Positions 7,241 to 14,550 of a stretch of DNA of 23,289 bases are shown here, one piece after another; the stretch's first letter is position 1; every line of letters begins with the position of its first letter. A program made the translations under genes and the position numbers. This stretch comes from Methanobrevibacter sp. Lineage in GTDB: Archaea; Methanobacteriota; Methanobacteria; Methanobacteriales; Methanobacteriaceae. The DNA lies in the NCBI GenBank assembly GCA_017652345.1, contig JAGCBE010000271.1, positions 1 to 23,289 on the forward strand, given 5' to 3'. The notes beneath the pieces are model-generated. The model did not search any database. It was not told where the DNA came from and saw only the letters and a program-made list of their open reading frames with translations.

Positions 7241-7807
7241 ATGAAAAAGTCGGAGTTATCACAAGCTTATGAAAAATACTTATGACCAAAGTGTAGTAGG
7301 ACAACCTATTATAAAAACATAAGGGCATGAATGAGCTTTATAGAGGCACTTAAACCAGTGCCAATGGAAGTAAGATACAAGCCAGGTAAAATAGTATCAA
7401 AAAGGTTTGTGGAGGAGCTGGCACGGTATCAGCAATATGAGTGAGAAAAAACCACAAGGAGTAGATTTTATCAAAGGCTTTACCAATGATGGAGTAAGGA
7501 AGAGGCAATAAAATTAGTTGCACCGATCCACTACAGTAATAAGCCAGCAAAGTTTAAAGCGGCTTATGTTAGGCCAATTACACCAGCACCTAAACCTGCA
7601 GCCAACCCTGACTATAAGGACATAAAGGTTAGGTATAATGCAGTAGAGGCTAAGGTGTTTTGCAAGGAGTATGAGCAAATGATTAACGATCTACAAAACC
7701 AGTATTATGAAACAGATGATGTAGCTGCTGCTAGGGAGATAAATAGCAAGCTTGAGCAGCTAGTTAAGGAGTATCAAACATTTAAACTATATAATGGAGT
7801 GCCATAG
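7241..7807 (+). CDS. DNA-binding protein with repeated GWS-type HTH motifs
   Basis: This 188-aa protein carries two related segments, YYKNIRAGMSFIEALKP (about 26-42) and FYQRLYQGWSKEEAIKL (about 82-98). These resemble the short 'YxRlkxGWsleeALtxP' helix-turn-helix units found in phage DNA-binding and homing-endonuclease-associated proteins. The Gly of both units is a TGA, which supports the recoding. The C-terminal half (about 125-185) is a charged, possibly coiled-coil helix (VEAKVFCKEYEQMINDLQNQ). It ends at TAG 7805-7807. A regulator or DNA-organising protein is likely; target unknown. Confidence 0.68.
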
Positions 7808-7979
7808 CCATTAGCAAGCGGAAAAGTTTGGCAGTCAGGTAGTGTAAGTAGAGATGCTTACAGGGCTATAAATTTGCCTCATGGACTCCTGCAACCTACA
7901 CCACCTTGTAGGGTAATTGTATAAGATAAAAAATGCAATACACTTAGGCAAGAGGTGGCTTGCCTTTAGAATTTACTTT
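7808..7979 (+). other. Intergenic structured stretch with terminator-like hairpin
   Basis: No gene is seen in these 172 bases. They hold three short hairpins: GTAAG/CTTAC (near 7845-7862), CCTAC/GTAGG (near 7895-7914) and AGGCAAG (7946-7952) with CTTGCCT (7959-7965). The last one has a weak T-rich tail and may terminate transcription. The density of hairpins makes a small RNA or processed leader possible. Confidence 0.5.
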
Positions 7980-7980
7980 A
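7946..7980 (+). terminator. Hairpin with T-rich tail
   Basis: AGGCAAG and CTTGCCT form a perfect 7-bp stem around AGGTGG, followed by TTAGAATTTACTTT. The T-run is interrupted, so this is a moderate terminator candidate. Confidence 0.5.
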
Positions 7981-8174
7981 TGTGTTTAGAGAGAATGAGT
8001 AAAGACAGTGTAATATTATTATTAGTTGCAATAGCATTTGTATGATGGTGTTGAGCTATTGGATTTCATAATTCTACAAATATGTTAGAAAGAAGAATTT
8101 GACTAATGTATGAGCAAGTAAAAGAATTAAGACATATAGATAAACAGAAGTGTATAGATTTATTTATGCAGTAA
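7980..8174 (+). CDS. Small single-pass membrane protein (holin or spanin-like candidate)
   Basis: The 64-aa frame (ATG 7980, or ATG 7995 giving MSKDSVILLL) ends at TAA 8172-8174 with three TGA as Gly. Residues about 10-28 (SVILLLVAIAFVGWCGAIGF) form a membrane segment; the rest (NMLERRIGLMYEQVKELRHIDKQK) is a charged helix. A short N-terminus, one membrane span and a helical tail fit a small phage membrane protein such as a holin-like or lysis accessory protein, but the hydrolase is three genes away. Function is not shown by sequence. Confidence 0.62.
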
Positions 8175-8204
8175 TTAGACTTTTATATTTTAATTTATTA
8201 AAAC

Positions 8205-8570
8205 ATGGCAAAGAAAAGTAAAGATTTAAAGCTAATTAAGCTTTTAAACTTGTATATGGATGACTGAAAGGAGTGGATGTATGCATGTGAGTCGTATGAT
8301 CCTGACTTTAAAAAGTTTTTCCATACTGAAGATGGTGAGTTTTTAGATGCTATTGAGATAATTAGCAAGGACTTTTGATTTATAGACTGGCTAGTTGCTA
8401 ACGACTATATTGTTGAGCACAGGGCTGTGTTTAGTCCAATGGAGTGAAGAAACATATACATTGGCGACTATTACATACCTACAGTGAACAATAGCTTAAT
8501 GGACAGCATAATAGCATTTTTGGCTGTTGCTGATGATCCATTACCAACTTTAATTAGTATTTTAAAATAG
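8205..8570 (+). CDS. Hypothetical protein, first of a paralogous pair (121 aa)
   Basis: ATG 8205 follows the leader TTTATTAAAAC; the frame ends at TAG 8568-8570 with three TGA as Gly. It contains IISKDFGFIDWLVAND and ends PLPTLISILK. The next gene has IICSKGYGFIHWLITK and ends PLDFLTPILK, so the two are diverged tandem copies. The FGF glycine is TGA here and GGT in the sister gene. The family (skxxGFIxWL) is a phage protein of unknown function. Confidence 0.75.
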
Positions 8571-8571
8571 C

Positions 8572-8910
8572 ATGGAAAAACTACTTAAACTACTTACTAA
8601 GTATGAAAAGGAAGTAGAGAAACACGATGGTTTCCCTATTTACAACTGGAAGTTAGACCGCTGAGATATATATGCGGTGGATGATTTTTACTGAACTATA
8701 TTTAAAGGCTGAGAGGCACAGGAAATTATATGCAGTAAGGGCTATGGTTTTATACACTGGCTAATTACTAAAGCAAAGGTAGATACAACTAACGAGGACT
8801 TACTAAGCCTGTGCAGTGAGCTATGAGATTATGATTATGAAAAAGGCCTATTGATGCTGCTTTCCATACAGCTTTGGCCTTTAGACTTTTTAACTCCTAT
8901 ACTTAAATAA
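8572..8910 (+). CDS. Hypothetical protein, second of the paralogous pair (112 aa)
   Basis: It starts one base after the stop of its sister and ends at TAA 8908-8910, with four TGA as Gly. It shares the YGFIHWLI core and the PLDFLTPILK end with the preceding protein. It is acidic, soluble and not assigned to a family I can name. Tandem duplication and back-to-back spacing suggest a shared role, perhaps as two subunits. Confidence 0.75.
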
Positions 8911-8911
8911 C

Positions 8912-9784
8912 ATGGCAGATACACAACAAACACTTGTAATAAGAATAGATGGTTGACTAGGTAGGGTCGTTGCTATGAGTGGTGCAATTACTGAAGTGGC
9001 TAAGCAGAGGCCAGTTAAGGTTGTAACCAGTTGGCCATTGGTATTTTGGTGAAACCCTTATATTATATCTGTGCATGGTTTAGATGATCGCAGACTTTTT
9101 GAGGATGTTATTAAAGGTAATGACTACATAGAGCTTGAGCCATACACAGACCCTAAGTTTTTTAACGATGCGGAAAACTGGCTAGATGTGGCAGCTAGAC
9201 AGCTTGGAATTAAGCACTTGCCAGCACCAGCACCACAACCTTGTTTATTCCTAGCAGAGCATGAAAAATTGGGTAATGTTTTAAGCGGTAACAAGCCTAT
9301 ATTATACCAGCCATTTGGTAGCACAATGTGACTTAACTGAGCAGATAAAAGTTACAGGAGCTTGCCAGTAGAGGCTGCACAGTATGTGGCTGACTGATTA
9401 ATAGCACAGGGCTTTACACCATACCTAGTTATTAAACCAGGAGCACAGCCAGCTTTAAATGGTTGCCAAATGTGCGATACACCTGACCTTAGGCTGGTTG
9501 TGTCCCTTTGTGCTAGATACCCTGTTATATGATGCGACAGCAGCCTACACCACTGTGCTAAGGCATTTGGTAAAAAGGCTATAGTAATATGGGCAGGGAC
9601 AGATGCGGAAAGGTATTGATATGAAAGCCACATAAACATGAGGGAGTTTCCAATGGTAGCACATACACCATTAAGGCTTAACATGAATGACTTCAACTTT
9701 GATATAAGCAACCAGCATACTAACAAGTTTACTAAAAAGTTTTTAGATAAGGTATTGCTCAAAACAAACCTAATTAGTTACTAG
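8912..9784 (+). CDS. Glycosyltransferase family 9 (heptosyltransferase-like)
   Basis: This 290-aa protein starts VIRIDGGLGRVVAMSGAITE (about residues 9-28); with TGA as Gly this gives the GGLGD-like loop of GT-B family 9 enzymes. The C-terminal half has YPVIGCDSSLHHCAKAFG and KKAIVIWAGTDAERYGYE, matching the DSGxxHxAxAxGxPxxxxxGxT donor-binding signature of ADP-heptose-type transferases. The middle holds PYLVIKPGAQPALNGCQMC. It would move a sugar from a nucleotide donor to an unknown acceptor. In a phage this could be surface-glycan change, virion protein glycosylation or DNA glycosylation; the sequence does not tell. About eight TGA are read as Gly. It starts one base after the paralogous pair and ends the operon with TAG. 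Confidence 0.77.
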
Positions 9785-9865
9785 GGTTTTATGTGTCCAG
9801 CTAGAGCGATTTGATACCGTTTTTGGCAAATGTAAAAAGATAGAATAAAAAAAGTATATATTTTC

Positions 9866-9893
9866 TTGATTTTTTGAGAAAAAGATATATCAT
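9866..9893 (+). promoter_or_regulatory. Promoter of accessory operon (TTGATT-N16-TATCAT)
   Basis: TTGATT (9866-9871) and TATCAT (9888-9893) repeat the elements and the spacing at 3413-3440, extended to TTGATTTTTT and TATCATAGA in both copies. The start of transcription would be near 9900, at the base of the following hairpin. Confidence 0.52.
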
Positions 9894-9895
9894 AG

Positions 9896-9926
9896 AGGTG
9901 TTATGATAAATAACACCTTTATTTAT
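9896..9926 (+). terminator. Hairpin at the presumed transcript start
   Basis: AGGTGTTAT (9896-9904) pairs perfectly with ATAACACCT (9910-9918) around GATAA, followed by TTATTTATT. It can end read-through from upstream; as it begins almost at the presumed start site of the promoter, it may also be a 5'-end stabilising hairpin of the downstream mRNA. Confidence 0.65.
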
Positions 9927-9940
9927 TACCAGTTAGAAAC

Positions 9941-10147
9941 ATGGGAAAAACCAAAAAAATTACAGTGCCTAGACCACAGGCTAGGCTAATGCAGGCCTAT
10001 TTAAAGTTTAACGAAATGGCTCGTAAACAAGGACTGCTTATTGATCTAAGGAAATTTATAGCTTATGCTCAGGAGCAGTGATGGACTGAGGAAAAGAATG
10101 GGCAGCTATGATTAAAAGACGGTGTTACATTTGTATTTGAAGATTAG
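9941..10147 (+). CDS. Small basic hypothetical protein (68 aa)
   Basis: ATG 9941 follows the leader TTATTACCAGTTAGAAAC. The frame ends at TAG 10145-10147 with two TGA as Gly (AQEQGWTEEKNGQLGLKDG). The N-terminus is basic (MGKTKKITVPRPQARLMQAY), the rest alpha-beta. The QGWTEE.NGQ pattern resembles small phage proteins of unknown role. It is the first gene after the second copy of the TTGATT/TATCAT promoter. Confidence 0.72.
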
Positions 10148-10172
10148 TTTTAACTTATTACCAACCACAGAC

Positions 10173-10571
10173 ATGACAATTACAAGAGAGGCTTTTATTA
10201 AAGCAGTTGAGAACAACTCAACAACTAAGCAACTAAGAGAGGTTGCAGATAAGTATGGGTATGTTTGTTGAGACTACCCTTTAGTTACAGAGTATGGTGA
10301 TGTTAGGGTATCTATTTACCCTAAGGACAGGAGTTTCCGTAACTTTAAACCTGACTTCTTTTTAAGGACTGACTTCATGTATGCTCACCTTAGGGAAGAC
10401 AGCCAATACACTTACCAATGGGAAATGGGGACAGTAAGTTATGGTAACTTAGAGTGAGAGGATCTAGAAAATTATGTAAAAGGCATAATGCAGGCTAAGG
10501 CATTATATGATGAATTAGTAAAAATTGATTTGTATGGTTTGGAGAGAAGACCAAAAGAATTTGCAGACTAG
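10173..10571 (+). CDS. Hypothetical protein (132 aa)
   Basis: ATG 10173 follows TTATTACCAACCACAGAC; the frame ends at TAG 10569-10571 with two TGA as Gly. The protein reads like an enzyme-sized alpha-beta domain: helix (REVADKYGYVCGDYP), strands (GDVRVSIYPKD, KPDFFLRTDF, TYQWEMGTVSYG) and a C-terminal helix (NYVKGIMQAKALYDELVKI). I do not recognise the family. Confidence 0.72.
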
Positions 10572-10595
10572 TTTTATTACTAACCAATTATAAAC

Positions 10596-10892
10596 ATGAA
10601 AGACAGAGAAAAAATAAAGCAGGTTTCAGATACTATAATAGAAACCACCGATGTAAAATACATTGCTCATTATTGGTTTGAAAACCTAGAGGGAGCGGTT
10701 ATGGAGGAAATAGAAAACAATATCACTAACTGCAGCAGGCCTGAGATAGAAGATATTTTAGATAAGGTATATAGATATGTGTTTAAGGAGCTGCAGGCGG
10801 AGATGTTTAACTTTGCTAGGTATTGAATACCAGCATATATACTTACTTTATATAATAAACAAATTACAGATGGCACAGGAAAAAATGGTTAA
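10596..10892 (+). CDS. Hypothetical protein (98 aa, or 76 aa if TGA 10824 ends it)
   Basis: ATG 10596 follows the leader TTATTACTAACCA plus nine bases. There is no TGA until codon 77 (10824-10826). Read as Gly, the frame runs on to TAA 10890-10892 and overlaps the next start (10870) by 23 bases; read as stop, it ends 43 bases before the next gene, and the extension then looks like a normal A/T-rich leader. The shared part is acidic and helical (AHYWFENLEGAVMEEIENN, EIEDILDKVYRYVFKELQAEM). Family unknown. Confidence 0.68.
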
Positions 10893-11181
10893 AGCTTACC
10901 ACATTAGAGAGATGTGGAACAAGGTTGATGGTTATGACCACTACTTCAAAACCTATGCGGAGGCAATAGAGTGGAGGCAAAAACACAGGTCAGACCAGTT
11001 GAAACTGTGGAGATACCGCAGTTATGGTGACAGTTGGAAAACAAATTGTGCTATGCTAGATAAGTATAGCAAGATTAAAGAGGTAACAGTGCCTGCTAGG
11101 TATTTTGAGCCTATTACACTAAAATTACCTAAGGGAGCATTGCAGGCAATTAACGGTTACATTGGTAAAGCATTAAAGTAA
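10870..11181 (+). CDS. Hypothetical protein (103 aa)
   Basis: ATG 10870 (MAQEKMVKAYHIREMWNK) is preferred over a longer upstream frame from 10777 because it is the usual distance after a leader and avoids a long overlap. It ends at TAA 11179-11181 with no TGA. The protein is basic, with an alpha-beta start (YDHYFKTYAEAIEWRQKHR) and KLPKGALQAINGYIGKALK at the end. No family is recognised. Confidence 0.72.
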   Translation: MAQEKMVKAYHIREMWNKVDGYDHYFKTYAEAIEWRQKHRSDQLKLWRYRSYGDSWKTNCAMLDKYSKIKEVTVPARYFEPITLKLPKGALQAINGYIGKALK

Positions 11182-11184
11182 AAA

Positions 11185-11208
11185 GGAACAGGCATTACTG
11201 CCTGCTCC
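11185..11208 (+). terminator. Hairpin after 11181 gene
   Basis: GGA-A-CAGGCA (11185-11194) pairs with TGCCTG-C-TCC (11199-11208) around TTAC with one mismatch. There is no T-run, so it may be an RNA-processing or weak termination site. Confidence 0.4.
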
Positions 11209-11238
11209 CTGTTACTAAAACCTATCACAATTTTAGCT

Positions 11239-11244
11239 TATAAT
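11239..11244 (+). promoter_or_regulatory. Lone TATAAT box ten bases before a start codon
   Basis: A perfect -10 TATAAT lies 11 bases before ATG 11255. No good -35 is seen. If active, the transcript would begin within a few bases of the start codon (nearly leaderless). Confidence 0.3.
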
Positions 11245-11254
11245 TTATAGACAA

Positions 11255-11818
11255 ATGGGACAGTATTACAAGGCATGTTTAATTAGTCCAACAGAGGACA
11301 TTAAAGTTATATCACCTGAGGGTTGGAAACTTATGGAGCACAGCTGGTATTGAAACCCTGACATGTGCAGGGTGGAAAAACTTTTAAGTGAAAAACCCTA
11401 CAGGGTTATATGGGTATGAGATTATTCACAATGTGCAGCATTTGCATGGGAGTCTAACCTAAAGCCTGAAAAGGGGCGAGAGGATGAATACCAGGAGTGA
11501 GAGATTTTGGAGCATAAAGATGGTAAGGTTTATTACCTAGTAAACCACAGCCGCAGCCAATACATAAACATGACACAGCAGGAGCATGATGATGCTTTAA
11601 AGGATCAATGGGAGGGTGTAGTGCATCCACTATCGCTACTATGCAGGGCTGATACTGAAACTGCAGGTGGCGACTACCGCTCTGATATAAATGAGCATTT
11701 GCTAGGGCTTTGGTGCTGAGATGAAATTTCAGTATTAGAGGTTGACAGCAGTAGGGATGAAGAGTTTAAATATTTTGAATACCAAAATATGACAGATGTT
11801 TATTTTTTTAAGGAGTAG
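11255..11818 (+). CDS. Conserved MGQYYKA-type protein of unknown function (187 aa)
   Basis: The protein starts MGQYYKACLISPTED, then GWKLMEHSWYGNPDMCRVEKLL and PYRVIWVGDYSQCA. These blocks (MGQYYK, KLMEHSW, VxWxGDYA) recur in a widespread phage and bacterial family without known function. TGA as Gly gives the conserved WYGNP and WVGDYS, and there are four TGA in all. The C-terminal part includes YYLVNHSRSQYINM and HPLSLLCRADTETAGGDY, with ADTETAGGDY typical of this family. It ends at TAG 11816-11818. Confidence 0.78.
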
Positions 11819-11822
11819 CACA

Positions 11823-12023
11823 ATGGACAGAGAATACATTATAAACTACCTAAGGGAAGTTAAAAAGCTGGCAGATGAAAAATTCATGCTGCAGTGAACT
11901 AACAAGCGGTATGTTATGGGCTACCAAATAAGCCGCCTACTAAAACTTGAGCCTTTGCTTAACGATGAGGAACTTTTGCAGGAGGCCATGTTGTTTGAGG
12001 ATGTTATGCCGCTAGAGTGCTAA
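11823..12023 (+). CDS. Small hypothetical helical protein (66 aa)
   Basis: ATG 11823 starts four bases after the previous stop; TAA 12021-12023 ends it; one TGA as Gly (MLQGTNKRYV). Helical and amphipathic throughout (EYIINYLREVKKLADEKF, ISRLLKLEPLLNDEELLQEAM). No family recognised. Confidence 0.7.
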
Positions 12024-12036
12024 CAGGTTGCATTTT

Positions 12037-12060
12037 ATATACAAAAATGTATATTTATTT
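12037..12060 (+). terminator. A/T-rich hairpin before the 12077 gene
   Basis: ATATACA (12037-12043) pairs with TGTATAT (12048-12054) around AAAA, followed by TTATTT. The A/T-rich stem is weak; it could act as a partial terminator or only as mRNA structure. Confidence 0.4.
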
Positions 12061-12076
12061 CACCAATTTTATTAAG

Positions 12077-12295
12077 ATGCAAAAATATATGAGCTTAAAA
12101 GATTACCTAGATAGTAGGTGGAAAGAGCAACTTAACAAAAAAGACAATAGGCCTATGAAAGTAAAGGTAAAGGAAATTATTGAGTATTACACATGGTTTG
12201 ATAAAGATGAGTGGGATGCTGACAATAAATATACTGATGAGGCCAAAGTTAAAAGTTTTATATCAAAGTATGTAGATGAAAACTGGAATGATTAA
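12077..12295 (+). CDS. Small acidic hypothetical protein (72 aa)
   Basis: ATG 12077 (MQKYMSLKDYLDSRWKEQ) is chosen; ATG 12089 (MSLKDYL) and an upstream ATG at 12017 that overlaps the previous stop are less or equally likely. It ends at TAA 12293-12295 with no TGA and no glycine at all. Tryptophan- and Asp-rich C-terminal part (YYTWFDKDEWDADNKYTDEAK, DENWND). Family unknown. Confidence 0.68.
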   Translation: MQKYMSLKDYLDSRWKEQLNKKDNRPMKVKVKEIIEYYTWFDKDEWDADNKYTDEAKVKSFISKYVDENWND

Positions 12296-12479
12296 AGCCT
12301 TTTCCGCTACAGAGATAGCCTGGCTAGAGGGAAAGCATATCACAACCATTATGAAAAATAGGTCAAAGTATATACCAGTCCGTATTGATAATTCAATTAC
12401 CAGGACAAAGGAAAGGGGCTTTGGTATAAAATACATAAGGGTTGATGATCTACAAAAATATATTAGGCAATACTTATAA
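12288..12479 (+). CDS. Small HTH DNA-binding protein
   Basis: The frame overlaps the preceding stop (ATGATTAA) and ends at TAA 12477-12479. The protein begins MIKAFSATEIAWLEGKHIT and TIMKNRSKYIPVRI, then GFGIKYIRVDDLQKYIRQYL; ATG 12276 would add four residues. This is the layout of the small winged HTH domains of excisionase/MerR or Mu-transposase N-terminal type: an SAxEIAxLEGKSxxTIxKR helix-turn-helix followed by RYIxxxDL. It could be an excisionase, a repressor or a transcription regulator. It is the last gene before a strong terminator. No TGA is used. Confidence 0.65.
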   Translation: MIKAFSATEIAWLEGKHITTIMKNRSKYIPVRIDNSITRTKERGFGIKYIRVDDLQKYIRQYL

Positions 12480-12495
12480 GGGTGTTATTAAAGAG

Positions 12496-12524
12496 GCTTG
12501 ACTCATAAGGGTCAAGCTTTTTTT
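12496..12524 (+). terminator. Strong intrinsic terminator ending the accessory operon
   Basis: GCTTGAC (12496-12502) pairs with GTCAAGC (12511-12517), followed by seven T. The T-run merges into the -35 box of the next promoter, so one operon ends where the next begins. Confidence 0.88.
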
Positions 12525-12550
12525 GACTTGTTTTTGATATGCTTTACAAT
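12523..12550 (+). promoter_or_regulatory. Promoter of NinG / DNA-modification operon (TTGACT-N16-TACAAT)
   Basis: TTGACT (12523-12528) and TACAAT (12545-12550) are 16 bases apart, one mismatch each from consensus, right after the strong terminator and about 80 bases before the next start codon. Confidence 0.65.
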
Positions 12551-12588
12551 AGCTTATAGGTGACATAAGTTATATAAGAATTTGGGAG

Positions 12589-12625
12589 AGCCGCAGATAC
12601 TCGCATATTTACCTGCTGCTTTTTT
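12589..12625 (+). terminator. Attenuator-like hairpin in the NinG leader
   Basis: AGC-C-GCAG (12589-12596) pairs with CTGC-T-GCT (12613-12620) with one mismatch, followed by six T (12620-12625) and the NinG start at 12629. Its position between promoter and first gene suggests attenuation or a need for antitermination. Confidence 0.5.
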
Positions 12626-12628
12626 CTT

Positions 12629-13048
12629 ATGCAAAAACTATCTAGGAGCAAGGTTATAAAAAAGCTGGACTGAGTGTTTTCAGAATACATAAGGCTAAGG
12701 GACTGTAACAGGCAAGGTATAGTAGTGTGTCCTTTGTGCTGAGCAAAGATACCACGAAAAAAGGCACAAAATATGCACTTTATAACTAGGGCTGTTATGA
12801 AGTATCGCTTTAATGAGGACAACTGCCATGCAGGCTGTGTAAGGTGCAATGTAATACTGCACGGTAACTACATTGCATATACCAGGTGGATGCAAAACAA
12901 GTATGGCATAGAAGTAGTGGACAATATGATAAGGGACAAAGGGTTGTATAAAATATCAACACCTGACCTATTGGGCATGTATTATGAATATAAAGCAAAG
13001 GCCGATGCATTGCTTAAAAAAAGAATGAGCGAATTTAATTACAATTAA
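12629..13048 (+). CDS. ninG: NinG/Rap-like recombination endonuclease
   Basis: This 139-aa protein begins MQKLSRSKVIKKLDGVFSEY and IRLRDCNRQGIVVCPLCGAK, then NMHFITRAVMKYRFNEDNCH and AGCVRCNVILHGN. This is the NinG (Rap) pattern: KLDxxFSxYIRLRD, a CxxCG zinc-type pair (CPLCG), HFIxR, RFxExNxHxxCxxCN and LHGN. NinG proteins of lambdoid phages are Holliday/branched-DNA endonucleases that support phage recombination. Both TGA (LDG and CG) fall on conserved or neutral Gly sites. It fits with the ERF annealing protein upstream. ATG 12629 follows the attenuator directly. Shorter than lambda NinG (204 aa), with its N-terminal extension missing. Confidence 0.85.
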
Positions 13049-13053
13049 ATACC

Positions 13054-13896
13054 ATGTCAAGCATAAAAAAGTTTGGTGCATTATACAATACAGTTGGTGG
13101 TGGTGAGTGAGCAAAATGTGTTTACCCTACAAGGCTAGATACATATTGACAGGGTTGTGCTCATAACTGTAGCTACTGTTATGCTAGGTCGTTGCTGGCA
13201 TTTAGAGGCCTATGGCATCCTGATAACCCTAAGTTTATTGACCTAAAAACGGCCTATAGAATTATTGCAAAGGAAATACCACAGGGACAAATAACCAGGC
13301 TAGGTGGTATGACTGACTGTTTCCAGCCAGTAGAAAAAGTCCACAAAATAACCTACAATGTTATTAAGGCATTCAATGCCTGCAGGAAATGATATTTAAT
13401 AGTTACAAAGTCTGATTTGGTGGCTAGTGATGAATACATAAAGATACTTGACAAGGATCTAGCACATATACAGATAACCATAACATGCACAAATGATGAG
13501 TTGGCTGCTACTTATGAGCATGCAACCAGGCCTAGCGATAGAATTAAGGCTATAGAAAAACTATGGGCTTTGGGTTACGATGTTGGTATTAGGTTAAGTC
13601 CTTACATACCACCTTATGTGGAGATAGACAAAATCAATGCCATAAAATGTGATAAAATACTTGTAGAGTTCCTAAGGGTTAACCACTTTATTAAAAAGCG
13701 GTTTAACATTGACTATTCAGACTACACTTTATCTGAGGGTGGTTACATGCACCTGCCAATAGAGAAGAAAAAGCAGCTGCTGGCTAAAATTAAAAAGCCA
13801 CAAATAAGTGTATGTGAAGATGTTGATGCACATTACCATTACTGGAAAGAGCATTTTAACTACAACCCTGAGGACTGTTGCAACTTATCATTATAA
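13054..13896 (+). CDS. Radical SAM protein (SPL/photolyase-like)
   Basis: This 280-aa protein has the radical SAM cluster site CAHNCSYC (about residues 39-46, CX3CX2C) in the setting DTYGQGCAHNCSYCYARSLL, typical of the SplB-like group found in phages and bacteria. Further features are GQITRLGGMTDCFQPVEK, TYNVIKAFNACRKGYLIVTK, ITITCTNDELAATYEHATRP and GIRLSPYIPPY. Such enzymes use an iron-sulfur cluster and S-adenosylmethionine to make radicals. Next to ParB-like and Mom-like genes the likely role is nucleic-acid base chemistry; this is inference. TGA is read as Gly three times (GGGEGAK, DTYGQG, CRKGY). It ends at TAA 13894-13896. Confidence 0.87.
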
Positions 13897-13921
13897 CCTT
13901 TTATATCTTAAAGCAATGCAC

Positions 13922-14542
13922 ATGAAAATTATCGAAATGGAGGTAAGCAAAATCATACCTTACGAGCGGAATAACAAAATTCATGATGAGACACAAATTA
14001 ACCGTATAGCTAACTCAATTAAGGAGTTTGGTTTTAGGCAGCCTATAGTGGTAGACAAAAACAACATTATAATTGTTGGACATGGTAGGTTTGAGTGAGC
14101 TAAAAAGCTAGGGCTTAAAAAAGTGCCAGTAGAAGTAGCAGATGATTTAACAGATGAGCAAATTAAAAAGTATAGAATACTAGATAACAAGCTTAACGAG
14201 TCAGACTATAACCTAGCCAACCTAAAGTCAGAATTAGACAGCCTTAAAGATTTTAACATAGGTGATTTGGAAATAAGTGTGTCCGATCTATTCCCTGAGT
14301 TTGATGCACCTGAGTTTGACCCTGATGAGTTTGGGGAAGACTTTACACTACCTAAAGGTGAAAAATCTGAGTTTGAGCAAATAACATTTACATGCACTAA
14401 CGAGCAAATGGAAAAAGTAAGGGAGGCAATAGACAGTGCAAAAAATTCACCTGACATGGTTCAGGCTGAGGCTATGGGTAATGAGAATAAAAACGGTAAT
14501 GCCTTATATGTAATGGCAATGCAGTATTTAGCTAATATTTAA
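13922..14542 (+). CDS. ParB-like nuclease-domain protein
   Basis: This 206-aa protein starts MKIIEMEVSKIIPYERNNK and continues IHDETQINRIANSIKEFGFR, QPIVVDKNNIIIVGHGRFEG and AKKLGLKKVPVEVADDLTDE: the ParB/Srx N-terminal domain with the GHGR motif (about residues 55-58). The rest (RILDNKLNESDYNLANLKSE...FGEDFTLPKGEK) is the standard extension of phage ParB-like proteins associated with DNA methyltransferases and modification genes. In such sets the domain is thought to act on DNA through nucleotide-dependent or nuclease chemistry. Only one TGA (FEGAKK). ATG 13916 (two codons earlier) is an alternative start. It lies between the radical SAM and Mom-like genes. Confidence 0.88.
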
Positions 14543-14550
14543 TATGCAGC

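Larger units (their letters stand above)
9785..9940 (+). other. Intergenic control region of the accessory operon
   Basis: The 156 bases contain a promoter (9866-9893), a hairpin right after it (9896-9918) and an A/T-rich imperfect palindrome (about 9853-9890, TATATTTTCT / AGAAAAAGATATA) that overlaps the promoter and might bind a regulator. No gene is seen. Confidence 0.55.

Noticed and set aside
12496..12550. CRISPR or repeat array
   Set aside because: Only single hairpins are seen; no regularly spaced repeats occur anywhere in the window.
12554..12570. SP6-promoter-like string TAGGTGACA
   Set aside because: Only nine bases match and no phage RNA polymerase gene is in the window; a sigma70-type promoter lies just upstream.
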